Below, one piece after another: positions 1-7,592 of a DNA stretch of 64,000 nt. Within the stretch, counting starts at the first letter, position 1. Each line of letters begins with the position of its first letter. The notes under the pieces were generated by a model. That model was given only the letters and a program-made list of their open reading frames with translations. It was not told the DNA's origin and did not search any database. The translations under genes were made by a program, and so were the position numbers. The DNA comes from Vagococcus fluvialis (GTDB lineage Bacteria > Bacillota > Bacilli > Lactobacillales > Vagococcaceae), in the NCBI RefSeq assembly GCF_003337315.1, contig NZ_QPJV01000002.1:124001-188000 (forward strand). Direction: 5' to 3'.

Positions 1-127
1 ATTTCTCTACGGAGACCCGGTAGATATAAGTCTGTTTGATGTCGGGACGATAGTGGTATCAAGTATTTTGTTTGGTGTTCTGATGTATTATTTTACCAAA
101 AGTAAGCTAAGATTAATAAAAGAATAA
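1..127 (+). CDS. C-terminal fragment of an unknown membrane protein
   Basis: An open frame enters from the left edge in frame 2 and stops at TAA 125-127. Only about 41 residues are visible. They include a hydrophobic stretch (IVVSSILFGVLMYYF) followed by a short basic tail, which looks like the last transmembrane helix of an integral membrane protein with its C-terminus inside the cell. The family cannot be named from so little sequence. About 130 bases without a gene separate it from the next gene. Confidence 0.55.
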   Translation, partial: FLYGDPVDISLFDVGTIVVSSILFGVLMYYFTKSKLRLIKE

Positions 128-259
128 ATTGAGATGATATGAGCTTTTTGCTTGTATCATTTTTTTTGCCGTTTATCACATAAAAATAACCATCTATCAC
201 TAATTTATGACAGCATACTAAAAAAAGGATAGAATATAAACAAGTTAGGAGTTGATGAA

Positions 260-694
260 GTGAAGGTATTATTTGAGATTAATGACCGGTTTGAAGAGGA
301 TGAAATTAAAATCTATGCTAGAGCTATGACACCAATGATTCAAGAGATTTTAGATATTTGCTCTAGAGATACTAAATTGCCACTTTTGGGAATAAAAGAT
401 GAGCAGATGATTCCGATTAAAGAATCAGAGATAATCCGTTTTTTTTCTTCAGACAAAAAAACTTATTGCCATATAGGAAATGAAGAAGTCGTTGTTAAAG
501 AGCCATTATATAAACTTGAAGACAGGTTTACTAATATGATTCGTATATCTAGTAGTGAGATGATTAATCCTGATTATATTAAAAATCTTGAGCTCTCATT
601 TACAGGAACCATTAAAGTTAATTTTACAGATGGTAGTTTTAGTCACACATCAAGGCGTTACATGAAAGAATTTAAAAGGAGGCTAGGGATATGA
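260..694 (+). CDS. LytTR-domain DNA-binding regulator
   Basis: A 144-residue protein starting at GTG 260. The C-terminal two thirds (about residues 48-144) has the all-beta LytTR DNA-binding pattern, with a typical ending in which a strand is followed by a TSRRYMKEFKRRL-type basic segment. There is no receiver domain, so this is the short stand-alone LytTR type. Its stop overlaps the start of a DUF3021 membrane protein. LytTR/DUF3021 pairs are usually read as regulator plus membrane partner that controls the transcription of neighbouring genes, here plausibly the ABC exporter just downstream. The family call is firm; the target is inference. Confidence 0.82.
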   Translation: MKVLFEINDRFEEDEIKIYARAMTPMIQEILDICSRDTKLPLLGIKDEQMIPIKESEIIRFFSSDKKTYCHIGNEEVVVKEPLYKLEDRFTNMIRISSSEMINPDYIKNLELSFTGTIKVNFTDGSFSHTSRRYMKEFKRRLGI

Positions 695-1164
695 GAAAAA
701 TGTTGCAACATTTAGGTGTAGGGATTACTACAGGCACTTTTATTGGGTTACTAGTTTCTTTTTTCATTTCTTTAAGTGTTGGGGAAGGTAAATTTTATCC
801 CAGTACACCAGACTTTATGAATCAATTTAGTACTGAATTAGCAGCACTTGGTTGGAGTATTGTTTTATGGAGTGTGATTGGGATTATGTTTTCATTTGCT
901 AGCCGAATTTACCGAAAAGATAATTGGTCGATTATTAAACAAGTAGCTGTTCATTTTAGTTGCACCTACTTGGGATTACTACTATTAAATGTTCTACTGA
1001 ATTGGTTCAAGTACACGGTTAGCGATGTGATTAGATATACAATTATTTTTATTTGCATATACACAAGTATCTATATTTATTCCATGTTAAAAGTAAAACT
1101 TAGTGTTGATGAGATAAATAAAAAATTAAGTAAACGAGGTGATAAAAATGACATCAATCATTGA
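691..1164 (+). CDS. DUF3021 family membrane protein (LytTR partner)
   Basis: 157 residues with four predicted membrane segments (about residues 12-30, 50-70, 93-107 and 113-133) and a charged C-terminal tail. The length and topology fit DUF3021. The start ATG 691 overlaps the LytTR stop codon, so the two are translationally coupled. Members of this family are thought to hold or sense on behalf of a co-encoded LytTR regulator at the membrane. Its 3' end overlaps the following ABC ATPase gene by 17 bases, making one transcription unit with the exporter. Confidence 0.8.
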   Translation: MRKMLQHLGVGITTGTFIGLLVSFFISLSVGEGKFYPSTPDFMNQFSTELAALGWSIVLWSVIGIMFSFASRIYRKDNWSIIKQVAVHFSCTYLGLLLLNVLLNWFKYTVSDVIRYTIIFICIYTSIYIYSMLKVKLSVDEINKKLSKRGDKNDINH

Positions 1165-1798
1165 ACTAAAAAAAATTAGTAAAACATTTGGTGAAAAAAA
1201 GGTTCTAAAAAATATTTCCCTATCAATTGAAAAGGGGGAATGTGTGGCTTTACTTGGAAAAAATGGAGCTGGGAAAAGCACCTTAATCAATTTAATCTTA
1301 AATCTTTTTTATCCAACAGAAGGGAGTATTATACTTGCTTACGAGAAAAAAGAGATTGGTTTTTTATCTCAAAGAACTCGTTTTCCAGATGATGTAACCA
1401 TTAAAGAGATGCTTGATTTTGTTTCCAGTTTTTCTGACAATCCTTTATCAGAAGAAGAAATTGGAGCTATTTTACCCTTTGAAAAGGAGAAGTATAATCA
1501 GTTGGTTGCCACTTGTTCAGGAGGTGAACAACGTTTAGTAGATACCTGTTTAGCTATTATTAATCGACCTAAATTATTAATTGTAGATGAGCCAACAGCA
1601 AGCATGGATACCTCAACTAGAAATCATTTTTGGCATTTGATTAAAGAGTTAAAACAAAAAGGAACAACGATTTTATTCACAACTCACTATGTCGAAGAAG
1701 TGGATTATTGTGCTAATCGAGTGATTTTATTAGATCAGGGAGAGATTCGAGCAGATAACACGCCGTATCATTTGAGAACAAAAAGTGATTACCATTGA
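1148..1798 (+). CDS. ABC transporter ATPase (ABC-2 exporter), C-terminus lost by frameshift
   Basis: 216 residues from ATG 1148. GTG 1139 lies in the ribosome binding site (GAGGTG 1136-1141) and was rejected. The nucleotide-binding domain is complete: Walker A GKNGAGKST at residues 37-45, signature CSGGEQ, Walker B LLIVDEPTAS, and switch histidine TTHY. It should pair with the permease at 2035 to make an exporter of unknown substrate. The reading frame ends early. About 80 further residues typical of the C-terminal domain of this family continue in the other two frames (next entry). The core ATPase could still work, but the protein is shorter than its relatives. Confidence 0.85.
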   Translation: MTSIIELKKISKTFGEKKVLKNISLSIEKGECVALLGKNGAGKSTLINLILNLFYPTEGSIILAYEKKEIGFLSQRTRFPDDVTIKEMLDFVSSFSDNPLSEEEIGAILPFEKEKYNQLVATCSGGEQRLVDTCLAIINRPKLLIVDEPTASMDTSTRNHFWHLIKELKQKGTTILFTTHYVEEVDYCANRVILLDQGEIRADNTPYHLRTKSDYH

Positions 1799-2034
1799 AA
1801 ATGATGTTTACTTAGAATATAAACTTCAATTAGAAGCTTTAATCGACGAATTTCACGTAACAATAGAACCTAAAAAAGATGTAGTTGTTTGGCATTTGAA
1901 AAATGAACAAACAACAGAACTGTTAAAAAGGTTACCTTCAATTAGAAATGCCTTTTGACAATATTGAGATTACAAATACATCTTTACTTGAAACAATATT
2001 TGCCAATGAACTGGAAGAAGAGGAGGAGATATAA
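1785..2034 (+). pseudogene. Out-of-frame C-terminal segment of the ABC ATPase
   Basis: Coding sequence continues past the ATPase stop at 1798, but in other frames. From GTG 1785 it reads VITIENDVYLEYKLQLEALI and onward to a TGA at about 1957. From ATG 1948 it reads MPFDNIEITNTSLLETIF to TAA 2032-2034, directly before the permease start. Both shifts are +1: one in the A5 run 1780-1784, one at the AAA of 1945-1948. Removing one A at each place would give a single ATPase of about 295 residues. The cause is either two real mutations or two base-calling errors; the sequence alone cannot decide. Confidence 0.75.
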
Positions 2035-2772
2035 ATGTTAGCCTTAATAAAAATCGAAGCCAAACGTATGAGTCGAGATAAGTTAACTTTTGTCATGAGT
2101 ATTGGAATGCCAATCTTCTTCTACTTTGTCTTTACTTCTTTGATTCCAATTGACGAGTCTTATCAAGAAATATATTACAGAGAATATCTTATGTCTATGA
2201 CAGCCTTTAGTTTGTGTAATTTTTCCTTGTTCACTTTTCCATTTGATATTATTCAAGATAGTAAAAATGGTTGGCGTATGAGATTAAACCATGTGGATTT
2301 GAGTCCAGTTAAAATTTATACAGTTAAGATGTTAAAGATGATTTTTATGTATGTTGTGGCAATTATTGCTGTCTTCTTAGTTGGCGGTATCGCTAAAGGA
2401 GTCACATTAACAGCTAAAGAATGGCTTGTATCAGGATTAGCATTACTACTAGGTGGTATACTTTTTTTAGGTATTGGCTTAATAATGACTCTATTTAAAA
2501 ATGAAAAAACAGCTTCAGTCTTTGCTAATATTTATTACTTAGGGATGTCTTCATTAGGTGGTTTGTGGTTACCAACTGATCAATTCCCTAAATGGCTACA
2601 ACCTATCTCAAAAGCAACACCAACCTACCAAGTTAGAGAACTAGCAGTAGGGTATATTAATACAGGAAAAATTCCTTTGAAAGCCTTAGGAATTTTAGCA
2701 GCATACAGTTTAGTTTGCATTATCCTAACAGCAGTAGTATTGAATAAAAGAAAAGTAGATATTAGGTATTAA
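2035..2772 (+). CDS. ABC-2 type exporter permease
   Basis: 245 residues with six predicted membrane helices and a conserved ABC-2 ending (a GLWLPTDQFPKWLQPISKATPTYQ-like segment before the last helix). ATG 2035 follows AGGAGGAG at good spacing. It lies directly after the frameshifted ATPase and would be its membrane partner. The four-gene unit LytTR, DUF3021, ATPase, permease suggests a self-regulated exporter, possibly for antimicrobial peptides or lipids; the substrate is not visible. Its end overlaps the convergent WYL gene by 4 bases, and no terminator is evident between them. Confidence 0.85.
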   Translation: MLALIKIEAKRMSRDKLTFVMSIGMPIFFYFVFTSLIPIDESYQEIYYREYLMSMTAFSLCNFSLFTFPFDIIQDSKNGWRMRLNHVDLSPVKIYTVKMLKMIFMYVVAIIAVFLVGGIAKGVTLTAKEWLVSGLALLLGGILFLGIGLIMTLFKNEKTASVFANIYYLGMSSLGGLWLPTDQFPKWLQPISKATPTYQVRELAVGYINTGKIPLKALGILAAYSLVCIILTAVVLNKRKVDIRY

Positions 2773-3704
2773 TCATATTGTTTTAAAAGGTTAGCTAAAT
2801 GTTGTTTCATCATATTAACTAAAGAGAAAGGTTCTTCTAAAGTTAAAAAAGTACCAAACCCAATTAAATAGTTAATAATAAAAGGAATTTCATTTTCATG
2901 ATACTGCCCCATAATATAATACTGATTGTTTTCTTTAACTAACTCAACACCTGGATATTTTTTAGAATGAAATAAATCAAGGGCTTCAACTTTTAAGTGT
3001 GCTTTAAAAGTTAGAGGCCTATTTTTTTGTGATTTTTCTAGGTACAACTCATAAATTTCATCAAAAGAAAGAGCTAATCCTTTTTCTTCTGTTATAATGA
3101 CAGCTTTAATAAAATCACAGCGAAAATGTCTGAAATTCTCCTTATCTAAATCCCAAGCTAATAAGTACCAATGACCGTATTTAAAGGCCAATTGAATTGG
3201 CTGGATTAAGCGAGTTGATTCTTCATATCTGGAGTAGTTTATTTGAATCACTAATTCTTCGTAAATAGCTTGAAAGATTTCAGTGAGAAAAGGAACATGA
3301 GAAATACTTTGAGTTGTTGAGATGACAATCATTTTTTCTAGTTGATAATTAATTTTGTATTCTTCTTGTGGTGCAATAGCTAAGAGTTTGTTTTTTAAAT
3401 GTTGATAAGAAGCATTAAAAGGAGATTGCTCCATTTGTTTATAAATTTGAAGGACTAAAAACAAAGAATGCCATTCATGTTGAGTTAAATATAAAGGCGG
3501 TAAACTGTTTGTGTTAATTAAGTGATAACCGCCAAATCGTCCTTTATCTACAGTAATAGGAGCTCCTAAATTTTCTAAATCAGCAATATCTCTTAAGGCA
3601 GTTCTTTTTGAAATTGAAAATTCTGTCATTAAATCATTTAAATTAAATTGTCTTTTTTGATTAATAAAAATAAGTTCTGCTATGAGGCGTTCATCTTTTT
3701 TCAT
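2769..3704 (-). CDS. WYL-domain transcriptional regulator (HTH_11 + WYL)
   Basis: 311 residues. The start is placed at ATG 3704 (MKKDERLIAELIF), preceded by GGGAG at about 7 bases. The open frame runs further upstream, but that extension is hydrophobic, covers the intergenic region and reads into the divergent gene. The N-terminal 60 residues form a winged helix (NLNDLMTEFSISKRTALRDI). The middle and C-terminal part hold a WYL domain. It is divergent from a GyrI-like gene, with a palindrome (3719-3737) between them, a usual arrangement for a local regulator and its target. The ligand is unknown. Confidence 0.85.
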   Translation of the reverse strand: MKKDERLIAELIFINQKRQFNLNDLMTEFSISKRTALRDIADLENLGAPITVDKGRFGGYHLINTNSLPPLYLTQHEWHSLFLVLQIYKQMEQSPFNASYQHLKNKLLAIAPQEEYKINYQLEKMIVISTTQSISHVPFLTEIFQAIYEELVIQINYSRYEESTRLIQPIQLAFKYGHWYLLAWDLDKENFRHFRCDFIKAVIITEEKGLALSFDEIYELYLEKSQKNRPLTFKAHLKVEALDLFHSKKYPGVELVKENNQYYIMGQYHENEIPFIINYLIGFGTFLTLEEPFSLVNMMKQHLANLLKQYD

Positions 3705-3718
3705 TTTTTTCTCCCAAT

Positions 3719-3737
3719 GGTGCCATAAAATGTCACC
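3719..3737. promoter_or_regulatory. Operator-like palindrome between WYL regulator and GyrI-like gene
   Basis: GGTGCCA-TAAAA-TGTCACC is an inverted repeat with 7-base arms and one mismatch. It sits 15 bases upstream of the WYL start and 10 bases upstream of a TATAAT (3747-3752) that would serve the divergent gene. Its position suits a binding site that represses both directions. The assignment to this regulator is inference. Confidence 0.45.
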
Positions 3738-3786
3738 TTTTAAATTTATAATGTGAGTATAGCACACATAAAGGAGAGAGATTAAC

Positions 3787-4182
3787 ATGAAAGAAGTTGT
3801 ATTAGCAGAAAAAACAATTAAGGGAAACAAAATTAGAACTAGAAATGGTAATATCGAAGAAATCATCGGTTTATGGTCACAGATTTCTGAGATGAACTTA
3901 TTAGAGAATATCTATGCCGTTTATTTTAATTATGAAAGTGATCATACAGGAGAATTTGATTTTTTAATCGGTAATGAACTTTTTGATTCAGAGGAAGAAA
4001 TTATTCTGAAAAAAGATAATTATTTGGCAATCGAAATCAAAGAAGCCACTCCAGAAAAAGTAGGGCAAACTTGGCAAGAGATTTGGAGAAATCAAGATAT
4101 CTATGACAGACGTCTATTCACAGCAGATTTTGAAGAGTATTTGCCAACAGGGGAAGTTACTATATATTTAGCGGTAAAATGA
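3787..4182 (+). CDS. GyrI-like / AraC effector-binding domain protein
   Basis: 131 residues, starting at ATG 3787 after AAAGGAGAGAG. The order of strands and helices (KGNKIRTRNGN, IAGLW-like IIGLWSQI, AVYFNYESDHTGEFDFLIG, AIEIKEATPEKVGQTWQEIW, VTIYLAVK) matches the small-molecule-binding fold shared by GyrI and the effector domain of AraC/BmrR regulators. There is no DNA-binding domain. Stand-alone members bind hydrophobic or cationic compounds. Divergent from the WYL regulator, which probably controls it. A TATAAT box lies at 3747-3752. Confidence 0.75.
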   Translation: MKEVVLAEKTIKGNKIRTRNGNIEEIIGLWSQISEMNLLENIYAVYFNYESDHTGEFDFLIGNELFDSEEEIILKKDNYLAIEIKEATPEKVGQTWQEIWRNQDIYDRRLFTADFEEYLPTGEVTIYLAVK

Positions 4183-4233
4183 AATGAAGATGTTCTGACA
4201 CTTGGTTTTTAGTAACAAATAGTAATACACGTG

Positions 4234-4262
4234 TTTACTTTGTAACATTTTAGTAATATAAT
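4234..4262 (+). promoter_or_regulatory. Promoter of the LPQTG protein gene
   Basis: TTTACT (4234-4239) and TATAAT (4257-4262) are separated by 17 bases. This is a good sigma-A promoter about 40 bases upstream of the LPQTG gene start. Confidence 0.6.
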
Positions 4263-4304
4263 TGTAATATAGAGAAGGGATAAAAAGAATAAGGAGGAGC
4301 TAAA

Positions 4305-5321
4305 ATGAAGCGCGTATTACCAATGATTTGTGCAGTTGTGCTACTTGGTGTTGGGATGATGACTGTAAATGCTGAAAACTTAAGTCAAAATGAAGAACAA
4401 GAAGTGATGGTTATTAGTGAAACTATGGATGAAAACAATAAAAAAGAAGAGCTTACGCCAAATAAAGAGCTGGTAACAGACAAAGAAAAAACAACTAATT
4501 CTACTGAAGAATCTGTCGTTAAAGAAAATACCACTTTGAAAACATTACCTAAGAATTTACATGGTGAATGGCAAGGAGAAGGCAATTTAAAAAGTATTTT
4601 TATAACTGAAGACACTTATACAGTTAATGGAACTGAATATAAAGTTAAATCATACACAGTAGAAAATAATACTTATATCCTTATTTGGGATGAAGATGCT
4701 TATATTCAAAAATATGGCAAACCAGAAACTTGGAACCCACAACCACTTATTTTTACATACAACATGGAAAAAGATGTCATTGATATAGCAGGTAATCAAT
4801 TTACTAGAAAATCTACAAACACAATTGATGACAAAGATAAATATGAAAAATTTGTAGAAAAAGCAGATATTCCAGAATTTTTACAAGATAAATGGGTAGC
4901 AACAGTTGGTGGAGAAAAAATTGTTTGGACCATGACACCAAGAGCAGTCGATGTTAATGGCGTTTTGACGTATAAAATAATTGCTTATGGAATTAATGGC
5001 AATGAATACACACTGATTTGGGATAGTCAGGCCTATATTGATCAATACGGCAAACCTGGAAACTTTAATCCGCAACCTTTTGTATTTGAATATGTAGCTT
5101 CAAATGATACATTAGTTGCTCTAGATGGAACTGTTTTTTACCGAGAAACTAAAAAAACAACTGACTCTAAAAAAGAAGAAACGAAAACACCAACTTCAAC
5201 AGATGATAAGAAAAAATTACCACAAACAGGAGAAAAGAAATCTGTTGTTTTAGCAGTAGTTGGTGGAATTGTTTTATTAGTAGGAGCCTTTATTTTAGTT
5301 AAAAAAATTCAAAAGAGTTGA
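4305..5321 (+). CDS. LPQTG cell-wall-anchored surface protein with two domain repeats
   Basis: 338 residues. Signal peptide residues 1-23 (MKRVLPMICAVVLLGVGMM, cleavage probably after VNA). A charged, disordered segment runs from 24-80. Two homologous domains follow at about 81-168 and 189-280; each has W near its start, a LIWD-x-x-AYI-x-x-YGKP-x-x-NPQP block and a closing strand. A K/T-rich linker leads to the sortase signal LPQTG (305-309), a hydrophobic helix and a basic tail. It should be secreted and coupled to peptidoglycan by sortase. The repeated domain was not recognised as a named family. The gene stands alone with its own promoter. Confidence 0.85.
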   Translation: MKRVLPMICAVVLLGVGMMTVNAENLSQNEEQEVMVISETMDENNKKEELTPNKELVTDKEKTTNSTEESVVKENTTLKTLPKNLHGEWQGEGNLKSIFITEDTYTVNGTEYKVKSYTVENNTYILIWDEDAYIQKYGKPETWNPQPLIFTYNMEKDVIDIAGNQFTRKSTNTIDDKDKYEKFVEKADIPEFLQDKWVATVGGEKIVWTMTPRAVDVNGVLTYKIIAYGINGNEYTLIWDSQAYIDQYGKPGNFNPQPFVFEYVASNDTLVALDGTVFYRETKKTTDSKKEETKTPTSTDDKKKLPQTGEKKSVVLAVVGGIVLLVGAFILVKKIQKS

Positions 5322-5377
5322 CAAAAATGAAATTATGATGAATAATACTCTTAATATATTTTAATAAACAAAAAAAC

Positions 5378-5644
5378 TATGACAAGATAAGTACAATAAG
5401 CAGCGATTTAAAGAGAGCTCATGATGGTGTGAATTGAGTAATTGACGTTATTAGAAAATGGTCTTCGAGTTTATTTGTTAGTGAGTCTTTTAGATAAACT
5501 AACAACGTATGCCTACGATATAGGGATAGGAATCGGTTTTTGGTTCTGACTAGAGGTGAGAAAAGAGTTTTTTTCTCATAAACTAAGGTGGTAACACGTG
5601 AGCTCAAAGCTTTCGTCCTTTTATAAGGACGAAGGCTTTTTTTG
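5378..5644 (+). promoter_or_regulatory. T-box riboswitch, probably methionine-specific
   Basis: Stem I begins near 5378 with an AGTA element (5389-5392). It continues with AGAGAGCTC and the GATGGTG block (5411-5430) and a TCTTCGAG segment (5462-5469). The T-box sequence AAGGTGGTAACACG is at 5585-5598. A terminator with 15-base arms and one G-U pair follows (5606-5644, T7). AATAA 5' and TTATT 3' flank the specifier loop, placing ATG 5458-5460 beside the GTC that pairs with GAC 5381-5383, so the codon is read as AUG. The UGGU of the T-box predicts an A discriminator, which fits tRNA-Met and argues against the alternative AAU (Asn, G discriminator). Confidence 0.85.
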
Positions 5645-5679
5645 TTTATCTAAAAATAAAAATTAGGAGGAATAGTATT

Positions 5680-6882
5680 ATGGCGCAATTAGAACAAATC
5701 AAATCATTTATTGAGGACAGATTACCAACTTATCAGGAAATAGCATTAGATATTCATGCCCACCCAGAAGTAAGCAATTATGAATTTTATTCATCTGAGG
5801 CTTTGGTTAAACAGCTAAAAGCAGAAGGTTTTATTGTTGATTACGGTGTTGCAGGACATAGAACAGGGTTTGATGCGAGATATAAAGCTGAAAAACCTGG
5901 TCCAACTATTTGTTTTTTAGCAGAATATGATGCACTTCCTGGTATTGGACATGCTTGTGGTCATAATCTATTTGGAACAATTTCAGTCCTTGCAGCGAGT
6001 GCTTTAAAAGAAATCATTGAAGAAATTGGTGGCGAAATTCGAGTGTACGGAACTCCTGGTGAAGAAGGTGGAGAAAATGGTTCTGCTAAAGGCAGTTTTG
6101 TTAGAGAACACTTTTTTGATGATGTAGATGCAGCTATTTGCGTTCATCCAGGAACTTACTATTCGCAATCTTCGCCTTCACTTGCTAATGATCCTGTTGA
6201 TATTAAGTTTTACGGGCGTGCTTCTCATGCAGCAGCAGCTCCTGAAAAAGGAATCAACGCATTAGATGCTGTGATTCAAGTTTATAACAGTATCAATGCT
6301 TTAAGGGAACATTTACCAAGTGATGTCAGAATTCATGGTGTGATTACAGATGGCGGTGTTGCAGCTAATGTCGTACCAGAATTTGCCTCAGCTAGATTTT
6401 ATTTAAGAGCTGCCACTCGCCCGACTTTAAATGAAGTCTATGAAAAAGTGGAGAATATTGTCAAAGGAGCAGCTCTTCAAACAGGTTGTACCTATGAGTT
6501 TGGATTATTCCAAAACTCAGTTGATAATACTGTACTAACACCAATTTTTGATGAAGTTTTCTTTAAACATGTTAATGAAATTAATATTCCTGAAAAAGAT
6601 ATTTATATTGAAGACTTTACAGGTGTTAGTTTAGGTTCTACAGATGTTGGGAATGTGAGTCAAGTTATTCCAACAATTCAGCCAACAGTCTCTATTTCTG
6701 ATGAGTATATTGCAGGACATAGTATTGAATTTAGAGAAGCTTCAAAAAGCCCTAAAGGTTTAGCTTCAATTGCGTTAGGGGCAGAATTATTAGCTCGAAC
6801 AGCTCGTGATTTAATTCTTGAACCTGACACTTTAGCAGCTATAAAAGAAGAACATCAAGAGAATCTAAAAAAGCAGTTTTAG
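5680..6882 (+). CDS. M20 family metallo-amidohydrolase (AbgB/HmrB-like)
   Basis: 400 residues, start ATG 5680 after TTAGGAGGAAT. The metal-binding motif GHACGHN covers residues 90-96 and the catalytic glutamate is in GEEGGEN (128-129). The arrangement, with a dimerisation lid domain in the middle, matches M20D/aminoacylase-type enzymes that split N-acyl or N-aryl amino acids or dipeptides in the cytoplasm. The Met-type T-box directly upstream suggests that it is switched on when charged tRNA-Met is scarce and so recovers methionine from N-acylated or peptide forms. A paralogue with the same motifs is at 57580. The exact substrate is unknown. Confidence 0.88.
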   Translation: MAQLEQIKSFIEDRLPTYQEIALDIHAHPEVSNYEFYSSEALVKQLKAEGFIVDYGVAGHRTGFDARYKAEKPGPTICFLAEYDALPGIGHACGHNLFGTISVLAASALKEIIEEIGGEIRVYGTPGEEGGENGSAKGSFVREHFFDDVDAAICVHPGTYYSQSSPSLANDPVDIKFYGRASHAAAAPEKGINALDAVIQVYNSINALREHLPSDVRIHGVITDGGVAANVVPEFASARFYLRAATRPTLNEVYEKVENIVKGAALQTGCTYEFGLFQNSVDNTVLTPIFDEVFFKHVNEINIPEKDIYIEDFTGVSLGSTDVGNVSQVIPTIQPTVSISDEYIAGHSIEFREASKSPKGLASIALGAELLARTARDLILEPDTLAAIKEEHQENLKKQF

Positions 6883-6913
6883 TGCATGATTACCTTTAAA
6901 AGAATATAATTAA

Positions 6914-6942
6914 GGAAGATGGAAACATCTTCTTTTTTTTAT
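6914..6942 (+). terminator. Rho-independent terminator of the M20 gene
   Basis: GGAAGATG-GAAA-CATCTTC followed by eight T. It closes the T-box/M20 unit before the MazG-like gene. Confidence 0.75.
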
Positions 6943-6964
6943 GAATCAAGAGGAGTAGATGCAG

Positions 6965-7264
6965 ATGAGTACAAAAGAAACAGTCGTCAAAATTAATGCT
7001 TTTAGAGATGCTAGAAATTGGAGGAAAGCTCATAATGAAAAAGATTTAGCTTTGTCTATTTCACTAGAGGCCAATGAGTTATTAGAAATTTATCAATGGA
7101 AATCAGCAGAAGAAGGCAATCAAGACCGTGAGCATTTAAAAGAAGAAATTGCCGATGTTTTAATTTATTCTTATATGCTTGCAGATAATTTGGGTTTTGA
7201 TATTGATGAAATTATTGAAGAAAAAATAATTAAAAATGGTATTAAATACCCTGTGAAGGATTAG
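6965..7264 (+). CDS. MazG-like nucleotide pyrophosphohydrolase
   Basis: 99 residues from ATG 6965; ATG 6959 is only 3 bases from AGGAG 6951-6955. It is a single all-alpha MazG/dCTPase-type domain. The metal-binding pattern is visible as EANELLEIYQW and EEIADVLIYSYMLAD, that is E-x-x-E followed by E-x-x-D. Small members hydrolyse non-canonical or excess NTP/dNTP to the monophosphate and pyrophosphate (house-cleaning). It stands alone between two terminator-like hairpins. Confidence 0.85.
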   Translation: MSTKETVVKINAFRDARNWRKAHNEKDLALSISLEANELLEIYQWKSAEEGNQDREHLKEEIADVLIYSYMLADNLGFDIDEIIEEKIIKNGIKYPVKD

Positions 7265-7592
7265 TGGGTCAGCAATTAGTTGATTCATAGCTGATTGTTC
7301 ATTAATACCACTTTTTAAATAACGTTGTTTTTAACTATAAGAATTTCTTATAAGTTATATATTATGAAAACATTAATGCAAACCGTGTGTTCCTATTGAG
7401 GATGAACGTTATTTTATTTCTGTGAAAATAAAAATAATAGTAAATTCATACAAGGATATGATACATTAGTCATTAGTGTCAAACAGTTGAAGGGGATATA
7501 TAGCAATAAATGAGAGGAATAATTAATATAAAAATAAAATAAAAGATTAACTGATTGATGCTGTAGAAATTTCATTTAAGGAGTAAAGGAAA
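7265..7592. other. Intergenic region upstream of the exopolysaccharide cluster
   Basis: 328 bases without a gene. A long imperfect hairpin (about 7264-7317, with GTGG/CCAC and CAGC/GCTG arms and T5) probably ends the MazG-like transcript. An inverted repeat built from ACTATAAGAA and TTCTTATAAGT (7333-7356) may be an operator. The rest is AT-rich and presumably holds the cluster promoter. It lacks the paired conserved blocks of a c-di-GMP riboswitch. Confidence 0.4.

Noticed and set aside
3705-3866. N-terminal extension of the WYL regulator at 2769-3704
   Set aside because: It would run through the divergent promoter, the palindrome and the start of the GyrI-like gene; ATG 3704 has a proper ribosome binding site.
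5419-5607. Minus-strand frame over the T-box
   Set aside because: It lies wholly on the structured leader and has no support as protein.
7365-7440. Possible c-di-GMP (GEMM) riboswitch upstream of the polysaccharide cluster, because of GCAAACC
   Set aside because: The second conserved block (GACGCAAAGCC-like) and the P1 closing stem are missing; a single short match is expected by chance in this AT-rich stretch.
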